A DNA stretch of 64,000 nt from Aminobacter carboxidus (GTDB lineage: Bacteria > Pseudomonadota > Alphaproteobacteria > Rhizobiales > Rhizobiaceae), in NCBI RefSeq assembly GCF_014863355.1, contig NZ_JACZEP010000001.1, forward strand, positions 620,001-684,000. The letters are read 5' to 3'. The position numbers and the translations under genes were made by a program. Positions 25,799-34,024 of the stretch are shown here, one piece after another. Numbering within the stretch: position 1 is the first letter of the stretch; the number at the start of each line of letters is the position of its first letter. The notes under the pieces were generated by a model, which worked only from the letters and a program-made list of their open reading frames with translations, ran no database searches and had not been told where the DNA came from.

Positions 25799-27436
25799 CT
25801 ACGCCGCCGAAGGCGTCGGCAACACAGCCGCGATTGCCATTCGCAGCCTGTCATCTTCCTTGCTCTGAATGGCGCGCGTGACCCAGGCGGTGAACTCGTT
25901 GACGCTGCCAGCGCGCAACCGCGCGGCGAGTGCCAGCAGCGGTTTCTTGCGGTCGTAGATCGCGAGCAGTGCTGGTAGGTCGTCGTCGGCTATTGCGTCG
26001 GCTATTTTCTTTTCGATCCCGGCGGCGATTGCGGCGACGTCGAGCGCGCCCGTTTGTGTGGCGTAGCTGGTTGCGAGGTCGCCGATCGACTTGTCGGCCG
26101 AGAAGTCGATCCGCTTCAACATCTGATCGATGCGCCGGCGGCAGTATCCGAGTACCACTTCATTAACGTTCTTCGGCGCCATGGCGTCAGCGAACACTGC
26201 CGCCTTCACCTCGGCTAGCTTCGTCTCCAACTCAGCGCCGCTGAAATCATTCTTCGCCAGAATGATTTGCGACACAGCGGGCAACAGCAGCAGATTCTCG
26301 ATCTCAGCGACGGGTAGCACCGACACGCCGATGCCGGCGAGATATGCCCGTTCGTCCGCGTCGCGCCCGTCCGCATCGACCAGGCCAGCGCAGGTGATAC
26401 GGGTGAAGGCCGCGTTACGCCGCATCGTAGCGACTGAGTGAATGACGTTCTCGCATCCGCCTCGCGGGATAATCGTCCAGCCCGGATAACAGGCGCGGTA
26501 GAAGGCGATGTCGAGGCTGCCCTGCTGCTCGCCCTCAACGAAAAGCACTGGCTTTCGGCTACCGAGAATTAGCGTGACCAGTTCTTCGCTGAAACCTTCC
26601 GCCTCCGGCACGTCCTCGATCGTCCAGCCCATCGCCGGGGAGTAGTTCCGTACAACGTACTTTCTGCCTGCCCGTGACGCCGCAAACTCCAGGTCGTGCG
26701 TTATCAGAAGAAACGCGCAGTCTGGTCGCGCCGCCTCCAACTCGTCCCACAACCGACCTAGAATTGAGCGATGAACGTGGATTTCAGGCTCGTCCATGAT
26801 CAAGACAGAACCGGCATCGGCAACCAAAACCTGTCCAATCATGTAGAAGACGGCCTTTTCGCCATCGCTCATCTGTGTGATGCTGTACGGCGTGCTCGTC
26901 GCACCTGACCCATCAAGGGCTGTTACTGTGATATCGTCGGCTGTCGTCGCGAGACAACGCGTTGGCAGCACTCGGTGGAAGATCGCTGTTAATTTGCGCA
27001 GTACGGTCTCACGGCCAACCACTGGCATTCCGGCTGCCGCCGCGTCGTTTACTGCTACCCCGACGTTTGCTTGTTCTGCAAAAAGCACCTGGGTCAGCGG
27101 TCCAGCGTCATCGAGGATAAATCTGGGCTGAGCTTGACCCCATCGGGTATTCTCACGCGCCTGTCGTACGCTGCCGTAATTCCTCACTGGATCGACGATT
27201 CCGTATCGCAATTGACTGCGTGCTGCTTGTTCCCCGACCTTCGCGATAGCTGGATCAAGCGCAAGCATACGTTGCGCGGAAATACGGTGAGCGGCTTCAT
27301 CAGCCTGCAGTTCACATTCCATTGCCAGGCGCGTCTTCCCACTGCCGTTCGCGCCGACAATGATCGTCGACATACCGGCACGCAGTTCGACGGGTATGCT
27401 CGCACCGGACAATTGAAGATCAATAGGAAGTGGCAA
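25799..27436 (-). CDS. Fused AAA ATPase and DUF4435 (TOPRIM-like) protein, PARIS-like defence candidate
   Basis: The 545-residue protein has an ABC/SMC-like AAA ATPase in the first 290 residues: Walker A VGANGSGKTRLA (about residues 27-38), signature MSDGEKAVFYMIG, Walker B SVLIMDEPEIHVH, and H-loop LLITHDLEFA. From about residue 290 a DUF4435/OLD-TOPRIM-type region follows with VLFVEGEQQGSLD (acidic residue), CAGLVDADGRD (D-x-D) and VAEIENLLLLP. In PARIS phage defence an AAA15 ATPase (AriA) holds a DUF4435 effector (AriB), and single-chain fusions are known. The start is TTG 27436 with AAGGA 7 nt upstream. It lies in accessory DNA; a defence role is inferred. Confidence 0.75.
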   Translation of the reverse strand: MPLPIDLQLSGASIPVELRAGMSTIIVGANGSGKTRLAMECELQADEAAHRISAQRMLALDPAIAKVGEQAARSQLRYGIVDPVRNYGSVRQARENTRWGQAQPRFILDDAGPLTQVLFAEQANVGVAVNDAAAAGMPVVGRETVLRKLTAIFHRVLPTRCLATTADDITVTALDGSGATSTPYSITQMSDGEKAVFYMIGQVLVADAGSVLIMDEPEIHVHRSILGRLWDELEAARPDCAFLLITHDLEFAASRAGRKYVVRNYSPAMGWTIEDVPEAEGFSEELVTLILGSRKPVLFVEGEQQGSLDIAFYRACYPGWTIIPRGGCENVIHSVATMRRNAAFTRITCAGLVDADGRDADERAYLAGIGVSVLPVAEIENLLLLPAVSQIILAKNDFSGAELETKLAEVKAAVFADAMAPKNVNEVVLGYCRRRIDQMLKRIDFSADKSIGDLATSYATQTGALDVAAIAAGIEKKIADAIADDDLPALLAIYDRKKPLLALAARLRAGSVNEFTAWVTRAIQSKEDDRLRMAIAAVLPTPSAA

Positions 27437-27659
27437 GTTGAAATCCTTGAATAATGAGGGTTTTGCAGGGTATCGAACCCGACAATAATGATCTAGATCT
27501 CAGTACCTGAAATTACCCATTGTCAGTTCCTTGATCAATGTTGCTGCGCTGGTTTTCCTGCCTTCTTGGAGTTTATCAATGATTGCACGTCGGCAACGAC
27601 AGCTATCGCAAAAAATAGATTTCCAGATGGGGACTGTCAGCATCCCACCCCCGCACCGG

Positions 27660-28226
27660 TCATCTCAGATTATGGCTTCGCGTGCTAGGCGTGAGCCCAG
27701 TGAATGGTCGCGTGAAGGGGATGCCGTTGAATGTGTGCGTGCAGCAGGAACATGACGGCTCCATCTGCTCGACCGACAGTGTGGGATCGACTTTCGCAAG
27801 GCGATTGTCATCGTCGACATACAAGCCGCTGTAATAGGAGTTCTGGCCCATCAACACCTGAGGTCGCTGCTCCGCCTCGGTGCGGGCGACGAGCCAGAAG
27901 ATCGGTTCCTCGTCATCGAGCCGTGACACAGCCTCGCTGTGCACCTGCGTCCAGTCCTTGCCGACGCGTGACAGCAGGAAACGGAACAGCGGCGTGTAGT
28001 CCCGCCCACGCCGTTTTCCAGCATGCATGGAGCCTCGACCCTCCAGCCTTTCGTTGCCGAGGCTTTCGTCCCCCAGGCTCTCATCGTCCAGGCTCTCTTG
28101 GCCCAAGCTCGTATTGCGTCGTGGCGACCATCGATGCTCGCCACCAAAGTCGTGGCGGACATTGTGCGTGCGTGTGTTGACGCGACGAAACAGTGGCTCT
28201 TTGCCTGGTGTTCGAGATCGGCTCAT
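27660..28226 (-). CDS. Conserved hypothetical protein with an internal E-S-L tandem repeat
   Basis: About 188 residues from ATG 28226 (ATG 28268 would add 14). It starts MSRSRTPGKEPLFRRVNTRT and contains a low-complexity stretch of four five-residue units (SLGQE, SLDDE, SLGDE, SLGNE; DNA repeat about 28050-28110). The folded part has DYTPLFRFLLSRVGKDW and EPIFWLVAR, and a cysteine cluster CSCCTHTFNG lies near the end. I recall similar uncharacterised proteins in Rhizobiales but no function. It lies 223 bp upstream of the ATPase-DUF4435 gene on the same strand, so cotranscription is possible. Confidence 0.6.
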   Translation of the reverse strand: MSRSRTPGKEPLFRRVNTRTHNVRHDFGGEHRWSPRRNTSLGQESLDDESLGDESLGNERLEGRGSMHAGKRRGRDYTPLFRFLLSRVGKDWTQVHSEAVSRLDDEEPIFWLVARTEAEQRPQVLMGQNSYYSGLYVDDDNRLAKVDPTLSVEQMEPSCSCCTHTFNGIPFTRPFTGLTPSTRSHNLR

Positions 28227-28317
28227 TGCTGGAATTGACCATATCGAACGTCGTCTTTCCACCCGCACCGAAACGGGCTGCGCGCCGGATGACGCGCAGC
28301 CCTTTCTCCCTGACCGC

Positions 28318-29043
28318 TCAGGCGGCCAGCGCGGCAGCCGTGTCGCGCAGCACGTCGGCGAGCGGCACCAGACCCTTCATCGCGCCGCTGCCCTTGGCCG
28401 TGACGTCGCCGTCCTCGATCGCCACCGCGAAGCGGAAGGCCGGGTCGGCCTCGATGCGGTTGCGCAGCGCCAGGATGCGCGGGTAGTCGGCCGGGTTCAC
28501 CGCCTTGTGGAAGTCGGTCCAGCGGGCCACGCCTGAAAACACCGCATCCGCCAGCGTCGGGTGATCGCCGAGCAGATAGTCGCTGTCGCCGATCATCGCC
28601 TCGAACTGGGCGTGGCGGGTGGCGACGAAGTCGCGGCCGAACTTGCGCAGCGTCTCACGCTCCGCTTCGCTGGCGTCTTCGGCTTCGAGCGCCACCCAGA
28701 GCGGGCCGAAGGCGCCGGTGAAGGCGGTGTTCAGGAAGGCGATCATCTGGTGCATCCTGTCGGCCTCCGGCGTATCAGGCACAAAGCTGATGCGGCGCTC
28801 GGGGTCGCGTGCTTCGAGCCAGAGCGCGATTGCCATGGTCTCGGTCAAAACGCGGCCGTCTGATGTGACCAGCACCGGCGTTTCGACCCGGCCGTTGAAG
28901 CGCTTGTAGGCTTCGCTGCGCATCTCGCCCAGCATGTCGACGCGGGTCAGCCGGTAGGGCTGGCCGAGCCATTCGAAGGCGGCGACGAGGCCGGCCGACG
29001 AGCCGAGCGGGAAGCCGGAGGTGAGGATCGGGGTGGTTGTCAT
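28318..29043 (-). CDS. Glutathione S-transferase family protein
   Basis: From ATG 29043 the 241-residue product shows a GST N-terminal domain (LTSGFPLGSSAGLVAAFEWL, then VETPVLVTSDGRVLTETMAIALWLEAR with cis-Pro and the Glu-Thr that bind glutathione) and a helical C-terminal domain. It is divergent from a LysR regulator with a 97-bp gap, the usual arrangement of a LysR and its target, so it is likely activated by that regulator. Confidence 0.88.
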   Translation of the reverse strand: MTTTPILTSGFPLGSSAGLVAAFEWLGQPYRLTRVDMLGEMRSEAYKRFNGRVETPVLVTSDGRVLTETMAIALWLEARDPERRISFVPDTPEADRMHQMIAFLNTAFTGAFGPLWVALEAEDASEAERETLRKFGRDFVATRHAQFEAMIGDSDYLLGDHPTLADAVFSGVARWTDFHKAVNPADYPRILALRNRIEADPAFRFAVAIEDGDVTAKGSGAMKGLVPLADVLRDTAAALAA

Positions 29044-29140
29044 GTCAGCTCTCCATTGTTGATGACCCCGATGTATCGATGTGGACTTTGATCCTGTAGT
29101 CGGGCAATTTGAAACCAAATGTCCACAAACGTAGACTTTG
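29044..29140. promoter_or_regulatory. Divergent promoter region of the GST and LysR genes with repeated LysR-type sites
   Basis: The word t(g/a)gactttgat occurs twice in direct order (about 29079-29089 and 29132-29142), and gtggac / gtccac form widely spaced inverted arms (29078-29083, 29121-29126). The symmetry fits binding of a LysR tetramer. Confidence 0.45.
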
Positions 29141-30037
29141 ATGCTGAACCTCAACGATCTCCATTTCTTCGCCGCAGCGGTCGACCATGGCGGCTTTGCC
29201 GCCGCCGCCCGGCGGCTCGGCTGTCCCAAATCGACGGTCAGCAAGCGGGTGGCAGCACTGGAAGCGTCGCTCGGCGCGTTGCTGATCCACCGCAGCTCGC
29301 GCAGCTTCACGCTGACCGACGTCGGCCGCGACGTCTATGACCATGCCCGGGCTGCGGTCATCGAGGCCGAGGCGGTGGAGGCGGTGGTGCAGCGGCGGCT
29401 GGCCGAGCCGAGCGGCATCGTGCGCATCACCACCTCGGTTCCCAATGCGCAGTTCCGGCTGGCGCATCGATTGCCCGTGCTGGCGCGCCGTTATCCCAAG
29501 CTTTTGATCCAGCTGCATGTCACCGACCGTTTCGTCGACCTGGTGCAGGACGGCTTCGACATCGCGCTGCGCAGCCATTTCGCGCCACTGCCCGATTCCG
29601 ACCTCGTGCAAAGGCGGATGAACGAGGATGCGATCACGCTGGTGGCGGCACCGTCCTATCTCACCTGCTATGGCGCGCCTGAAACGCCGGAGGCGCTCGC
29701 CTCTCATGACGGACTGATGAGCTCGATGACGGCAAAGAGCTGGCGGCTGCGAGATGGCCAAGGCCGCCTCGTCGAAATGGCGCCGCGGCAGCGCTTCCAT
29801 GCCGATGAGTCAGTGCCTTTGCTGATCGCTGCCGAATCCGGCCTCGGCATCGTCTGCCTGCCCGAGCTGATCTCGGCCAGTTCAGTGGCGCAGGGCAGGC
29901 TGGTGCGGGTTCTGCCCGACTGGACCGCCGGGCGGGTGACCACGACCATCCTGACGCCGCACAAGCGCGGACAGCTGCCGGCGGTGCGCGCGGTGATCGA
30001 CTTCCTGCTCGAAAAGGATGCCCAGCCGGCAAGCTAG
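29141..30037 (+). CDS. LysR-family transcriptional regulator
   Basis: A 298-residue LysR protein from ATG 29141. The HTH is clear (LNDLHFFAAAVDHGGFAAAARRL followed by CPKSTVSKRVAALEASLG), and the substrate-binding half has FDIALRSHFAPLPDSDL and SGLGIVCLPEL. The arrangement next to the divergent GST points to that gene as target, with a small electrophile or similar as inducer. The initiating residue could also be the adjacent TTG at 29138. Confidence 0.92.
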   Translation: MLNLNDLHFFAAAVDHGGFAAAARRLGCPKSTVSKRVAALEASLGALLIHRSSRSFTLTDVGRDVYDHARAAVIEAEAVEAVVQRRLAEPSGIVRITTSVPNAQFRLAHRLPVLARRYPKLLIQLHVTDRFVDLVQDGFDIALRSHFAPLPDSDLVQRRMNEDAITLVAAPSYLTCYGAPETPEALASHDGLMSSMTAKSWRLRDGQGRLVEMAPRQRFHADESVPLLIAAESGLGIVCLPELISASSVAQGRLVRVLPDWTAGRVTTTILTPHKRGQLPAVRAVIDFLLEKDAQPAS

Positions 30038-30342
30038 GCGTCGCCTGCGCGGGGCGTGGCGCTAGGAAAGACGCAATCACGCACATGACGAGGGCTTGCT
30101 GGTCGGCCGTGAAGAAACAACCAGAGGGGCGCACAAGCCACCACGGCAGTCCGAACCCGTCGCGTGACGCCACCTCGGCCAATGGAAAAGCGCCATGATC
30201 CGCTGAGATTATGCATGGTCACGGCGGAGGCGGGGTGCGCGTCCTGATGCTCGTAGCATCCTTTGCTCGTAGCATCCTTTGCTCGGTCTTCTCCGAGTCC
30301 AAGGCATAACCGAGCCGAGGCGGGGATTGAGGTCAAGGTATC
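30038..30342. repeat. Gap with a 16-bp tandem duplication
   Basis: No gene is supported. The unit gctcgtagcatccttt occurs twice in tandem (30249-30264, 30265-30280) plus a partial third copy. GC content falls to the right, marking the start of a lower-GC accessory stretch. Confidence 0.5.
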
Positions 30343-30930
30343 TCAGCTGCCAATACGAGCGAACCACGCAATCAAGTTAATCGTAATGTAGATTGCTGCC
30401 AGTAGGCCCAACAGTAGCCATACTGCAAACACGGCGTTCATAGGCTTGCTAAAAATGCGAGCGGGACCAATTGCGATTTCCTTCGGGTTGCTGTTTTCAG
30501 CACGGACGCTAAGCACGTCAGGACCATTGGCTCCAATTGTCAGCAGATTCACGGTCAATTGCTCTTGAGGTGCCAAGCTCTCAAAACCAAGTACTAAACG
30601 ACCGTCAGGGTTTTTCTCACGCGAATACTGGCGCTGCGGCCAAATTGCTAGGCTATCCGGCTCAAAATTGATCGTCACTTCCACTTTCTTTGCCGGCACT
30701 CTTCCGGAGTTTGTAAATAGGATTGCGGCGCTGTGAACCAAAGTTGCAGGAGCGGGAGCGGCGCCCGCCGATTGGTTTTTAACTTTGTGCGCAAATCCAT
30801 GCTGCACTCCCCACCGAACTTTCGCCTTTCCTTGGACCAACCAAAAGATAAACGCAGCCAGCATCGTAAGGCCGAATGACACGAACTGAGTATTGTATGT
30901 TGCCCAGGCAATTTGAAACAAATCACTCAC
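30343..30930 (-). CDS. Hypothetical protein with terminal membrane helices
   Basis: A 195-residue protein with a hydrophobic helix near each end (FVSFGLTMLAAFIFWLVQG, about residues 16-34; FAVWLLLGLLAAIYITINLI, about residues 168-187) and a beta-rich domain between them (HSAAILFTNSGRVPAKKVEVTINFEP). Codon usage is more AT-rich than in core genes, indicating transfer. It has no recognised family and stands alone, near a toxin-antitoxin pair. Confidence 0.65.
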   Translation of the reverse strand: MSDLFQIAWATYNTQFVSFGLTMLAAFIFWLVQGKAKVRWGVQHGFAHKVKNQSAGAAPAPATLVHSAAILFTNSGRVPAKKVEVTINFEPDSLAIWPQRQYSREKNPDGRLVLGFESLAPQEQLTVNLLTIGANGPDVLSVRAENSNPKEIAIGPARIFSKPMNAVFAVWLLLGLLAAIYITINLIAWFARIGS

Positions 30931-31089
30931 CGCATGCGCCTCTTACTATCGCTGAATCTGTCGTATTAGACGTTGCGCCTCGTGGAGGCTCTGGCAACTG
31001 AGCTTGCGCCACTAGACCAGGTGTCCCCAAAGAAATGACGTAGGCGTAATCGACACCCCGCAGTACTTCTTTCACTAGCGCTGAAACGA

Positions 31090-31114
31090 AAACCCCGGCT
31101 TAGCGCCGGGGTTT
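31090..31114. terminator. Intrinsic terminator 3' of the toxin-antitoxin pair
   Basis: A 10-bp perfect stem (aaaccccggc) with a 5-nt loop and flanking A/T runs lies just past the antitoxin stop codon, reading on the minus strand. Confidence 0.85.
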
Positions 31115-31136
31115 CATTGCACGCGATTGGATCATG

Positions 31137-31487
31137 TTACCCATACATGGCGACGGGCGAGTGGACAGTCACCCGCCCTTTCTCTGAAGAGTTTTTGGAT
31201 AGGTGAATATCTACATCGTATCCAAGTAAGATCAGGAAATTGACCAGCCGATCAACACTAAAGCCAGCCAGCCGGCCTCGGGTGATGTTCGACACTTTAG
31301 CCTGATCGGTTTGCAAAATTTGGGCAACCTGCGTCTGCGTTAAGCCACGAGATTCCACCAGATGGGTGATTTCGCGGGCTATCGCATTTTTCATGCGGTC
31401 CTTTGCATCGAGTTCGATATCCAGGTCCGCAAATACATCACCGCTGCTTTGTTCGATGAGTATCTCATTATCCCGGATGTCTGACAT
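31137..31487 (-). CDS. XRE-family antitoxin of a HigBA-like pair
   Basis: The 116-residue product carries a Cro/C1-type HTH (HLVESRGLTQTQVAQILQTD followed by QAKVSNITRGRLAGFSVDRLVNFLILLGYDVDI, about residues 42-95), the layout of HigA-like antitoxins that pair with phage Gp49-type toxins. It overlaps the upstream toxin gene by 20 bp. DNA binding by the HTH probably represses the pair. Confidence 0.85.
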   Translation of the reverse strand: MSDIRDNEILIEQSSGDVFADLDIELDAKDRMKNAIAREITHLVESRGLTQTQVAQILQTDQAKVSNITRGRLAGFSVDRLVNFLILLGYDVDIHLSKNSSEKGRVTVHSPVAMYG

Positions 31488-31857
31488 TTTTCATCTCCGC
31501 TTCTTTCTTTTTAAGCTCTCTCTCATGGTGCTTCTCCGCCACTTTCAGGCGTTGCCTAACCAACGCAATTTCCTGCCGCGGAGTTGCAATTCCTTTCTTC
31601 GATTTCTTTTGGAATGCGTGTAGGATATAGACGGCTTCTTGAAATCGAACGGTGTAAACCGTGCGATATGTGCCACCCTCGCCATTCGCGATAACTTCGA
31701 GAACGCCCGCTCCGCTAAATCCAACTAGCGGAACGACATTAATTGCTTTACCGCCCAATTGTGCGGTCTCTAATGCAAATCCAACCTCTTGGCGCACTTC
31801 CTTCGGGAAGTCTCTTACAGTCTCACGGCTTGAGCCGATCCAGAAAACCGTCTTCAC
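31468..31857 (-). CDS. Phage Gp49/HigB-like type II toxin
   Basis: A 129-residue RelE-superfamily protein: VFWIGSSRETVRDFPKEVRQEVGFALETAQLGG (N-terminal helices), VLEVIANGEGGTYRTVYTVRF (beta core with the catalytic-region Arg) and ILHAFQKKSKKGIATPRQEI, the K-K-x-K-x-T-P block typical of Gp49 toxins that cut mRNA on the ribosome. Toxin first and antitoxin second is the HigBA order. A Lys/Glu-rich tail follows. Confidence 0.87.
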   Translation of the reverse strand: MKTVFWIGSSRETVRDFPKEVRQEVGFALETAQLGGKAINVVPLVGFSGAGVLEVIANGEGGTYRTVYTVRFQEAVYILHAFQKKSKKGIATPRQEIALVRQRLKVAEKHHERELKKKEAEMKNVRHPG

Positions 31858-32039
31858 AGCGTCCCCGCTTATGTTTGGTCATTTATTTTTGCTCCCCCGC
31901 GAAAAATTCCAAATTCCCCTCAACTATGTAGATCAAAATATGCCTAAACTGGCATGATGTCAATGAGGCGCGGGGGAAGCGAAAGCAGTTACCATCGTTC
32001 CTCTTTCGTTCTTGGCTCTTTCGATAGGACAGTGTTCCT

Positions 32040-32296
32040 ATGAAGGCATCAAGCAAAGACGCCATTGCGAGCATGAGTGCAATGTACATCGTCCAGAGTT
32101 ACCAGCCGGGTAAGCGCGGCGCGGAGCGGACCACTCCAGTTGTCGCGCGCGATGTGGTTCACGCTAAGCGGCTCGCGGAAAGACTCGCCAGCAGAAGCAC
32201 CTGGTCGTTGCTTTCGTACGAGAGGGCGATGCAGTTAATGGAGACTTCGAAGATCCGAAGTTGATCGCCACATATGCGAAATTTCCGAAGAAATGA
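32040..32296 (+). pseudogene. Small conserved hypothetical gene with a frameshift
   Basis: The first frame (ATG 32040, or internal ATG 32073/32079) encodes MYIVQSYQPGKRGAERT and VVHAKRLAERLAS. After about position 32190 the reading continues in another frame as KHLVVAFVREGDAVNGD and DFEDPKLIATYAKFPKK to the TGA at 32294-32296. Joined, the two halves give a normal small rhizobial protein of the V-Q-S-Y-x-x-G-K-R-G type, so a one-base deletion near 32188-32192 has split the gene. A sequencing error cannot be excluded. Confidence 0.6.
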
Positions 32297-33015
32297 ACGA
32301 AATGCGACGTGTCTCGGAGCGGGCGGAGGCACGAACTGACGATTAGTCACCAGATCAAGCCGCGCTTTGCTTCGCGAAACGAGGAAACTGTATCCGGCTT
32401 TATCGAAGCGGCCGGCGCAGTCGCACCGCTATACTCCACCATCGTCATCAAGCACAAAGTGGCGGAGATATCTAAATAGATGGCTTTGCTACACCGTGGG
32501 GATTGGCGGGTGATGGTTGATCATCAGTCGTCGCTTGTCTTAATCCGCCTCGCTTGCCATCCACGGCGTTCATGATCTCCGTACAAGCGACACTGATGAA
32601 GATGTCGCTCAAGCCCTCAATGCGGGGAGGGATGCCAAGATTTCCGCTTCGCTTGCAATTTCCTCGGGGCTTCCTCGACGGGTAGCAACAGGTCTGGAAG
32701 TCTACAGTTCAGGACTAGCCTCAACGAAGCGAAGGCCTTGTCAGTGAAGCAGTTCTTGCCAGCCTCGAAGTTATGAACCGCCGTCGTGCTCTGCTGGCCT
32801 AGCCGCGAGCCGTTCCAGCGTCCATTTCAGTGCCTTGCGACGGTCCGCGTTTCTTTATCCGGGGCCATGCCGCCGCGGCTCGATCATTCTCGTCTGTCGC
32901 GCCCCCGCCCGTCTCGACCTATCTACTTGTTTTTACGCAATTCCCCAGGGAAAACCGCTTCACACTGTTCCCGCAATTGCTTTAGCTTGTGGCAAGCAGA
33001 TCCCGAGGGGAGGCC
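32297..33015. other. 719-bp gap of decayed accessory DNA
   Basis: No intact gene is supported. One plus-strand frame at about 32340-32480 (ending VIKHKVAEISK then TAG at 32478-32480) has protein-like composition but no start. A decayed XRE-type regulator lies at about 32640-32875 on the minus strand (listed separately). The last 100 bp precede the CDF exporter. Confidence 0.5.
32640..32875 (-). pseudogene. Decayed XRE-family HTH regulator fragment
   Basis: Reading the minus strand, one frame gives RKALKWTLERLAAR (first HTH helices). After a frame change near 32785 another gives QQSTTAVHNFEAGKN and DKAFASLRLVLN. Together they match the L-x-W-T-L-E-x-L-A...T-T-V-x-N-F-E-x-G-K pattern of XRE regulators. 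The frame change and loss of the ends make it non-functional. Confidence 0.45.
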
Positions 33016-33912
33016 ATGATGAGCGGCGACCATGATCACGGCGACATGAAGAACACGCCTGAGACACGGCTGTGGATGGCCTTGGGCCTGACCAGCGCCT
33101 TCATGGTGGCCGAGGTGATCGGCGGTTTCGTCACCGGCAGCCTGGCGCTGATATCGGATGCCACGCACATGCTGACCGACGCCATGGCGCTGGCGATCGC
33201 GCTGGTGGCGATCAAGGTCGGCCGCCGCCCGGCCGACCTGCTGCGCACCTATGGTTACGCCCGCTTCGAGATCCTGGCTGCGGCCTTCAACGCGCTGCTT
33301 TTGCTCGCCGTCGCCTTCTACATTCTCTACGAGGCCTATGTCAGGCTGTTCCAGCCGCAGGACATCGCCTCGCTCGGCATGCTCGGCATCGCCGTCATCG
33401 GGCTTCTGGTCAATCTGACGTCGATGCGGCTGTTGGCCGGCCACAAGGATGGCAGCCTCAACGTCAAGGGCGCCTATCTCGAGGTCTGGGCCGACATGCT
33501 CGGTTCGATCGGCGTGATCGCCGGTGCTGCCCTGATCTGGCTGACCGGCTGGTCATGGGTCGATTCCGTCGTTGCCGTCGGCATCGGCTTCATGGTCTTC
33601 CCGCGCACCTGGGTGCTGCTCAAGGAGTGCATCAACATCCTGCTCGAAGGCGTGCCGCCTGATATGGAGCTGGCCGAGGTCGAGCTGGCGATATCAACAG
33701 TGCCTGGCGTGGCCTCGGTGCACGATCTGCATCTGTGGGCGATCACCCAGAGCAAGGCGTCGCTGACCGCGCATGTGGTGCTGGAGGAGGGCGCCGATGC
33801 CGAGACGGTGCGCCGGGCGGTGGAGGTGCGGCTGCAGGAAAAGTTCGACCTGCACCACACCACATTGCAGATGGAGCGGGTCAGCTGCGCGCCGCTGGAG
33901 CGCATCCACTGA
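33016..33912 (+). CDS. Cation diffusion facilitator (CzcD/ZitB-like metal exporter)
   Basis: A six-TM CDF protein of 298 residues from ATG 33016 (strong gaggggagg site upstream). It has a short His-rich N-terminus (DHDHGDMK), the metal-site motifs ISDATHMLTDAMAL (H-x3-D in TM2) and VWADMLGSIGV (TM5), and a C-terminal cytoplasmic domain with HDLHLWAI. CDF proteins export Zn, Co or Cd by proton antiport. There is no adjacent regulator, only decayed DNA upstream. Confidence 0.92.
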   Translation: MMSGDHDHGDMKNTPETRLWMALGLTSAFMVAEVIGGFVTGSLALISDATHMLTDAMALAIALVAIKVGRRPADLLRTYGYARFEILAAAFNALLLLAVAFYILYEAYVRLFQPQDIASLGMLGIAVIGLLVNLTSMRLLAGHKDGSLNVKGAYLEVWADMLGSIGVIAGAALIWLTGWSWVDSVVAVGIGFMVFPRTWVLLKECINILLEGVPPDMELAEVELAISTVPGVASVHDLHLWAITQSKASLTAHVVLEEGADAETVRRAVEVRLQEKFDLHHTTLQMERVSCAPLERIH

Positions 33913-34024
33913 CAGTGCCTGCGTCAACATGTCAGCAATCTGTCCCATTATCTCTAACAGCCGGAGTGCCTATGTCTTGCCGGCCCGATGAGTCTTCGGT
34001 GCGCAACTGTAGCGGAGAGCATCG

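Noticed and set aside
30984-31010. tRNA-like piece (minus strand, AGCTCAGTTGCCAGAGC)
   Set aside because: It resembles a D arm but no anticodon or T arm follows, so neither a tRNA nor an attachment site is supported.
31883-32089. Minus-strand frame of 68 codons
   Set aside because: No ribosome site or coding bias; it overlaps the frameshifted plus-strand gene.
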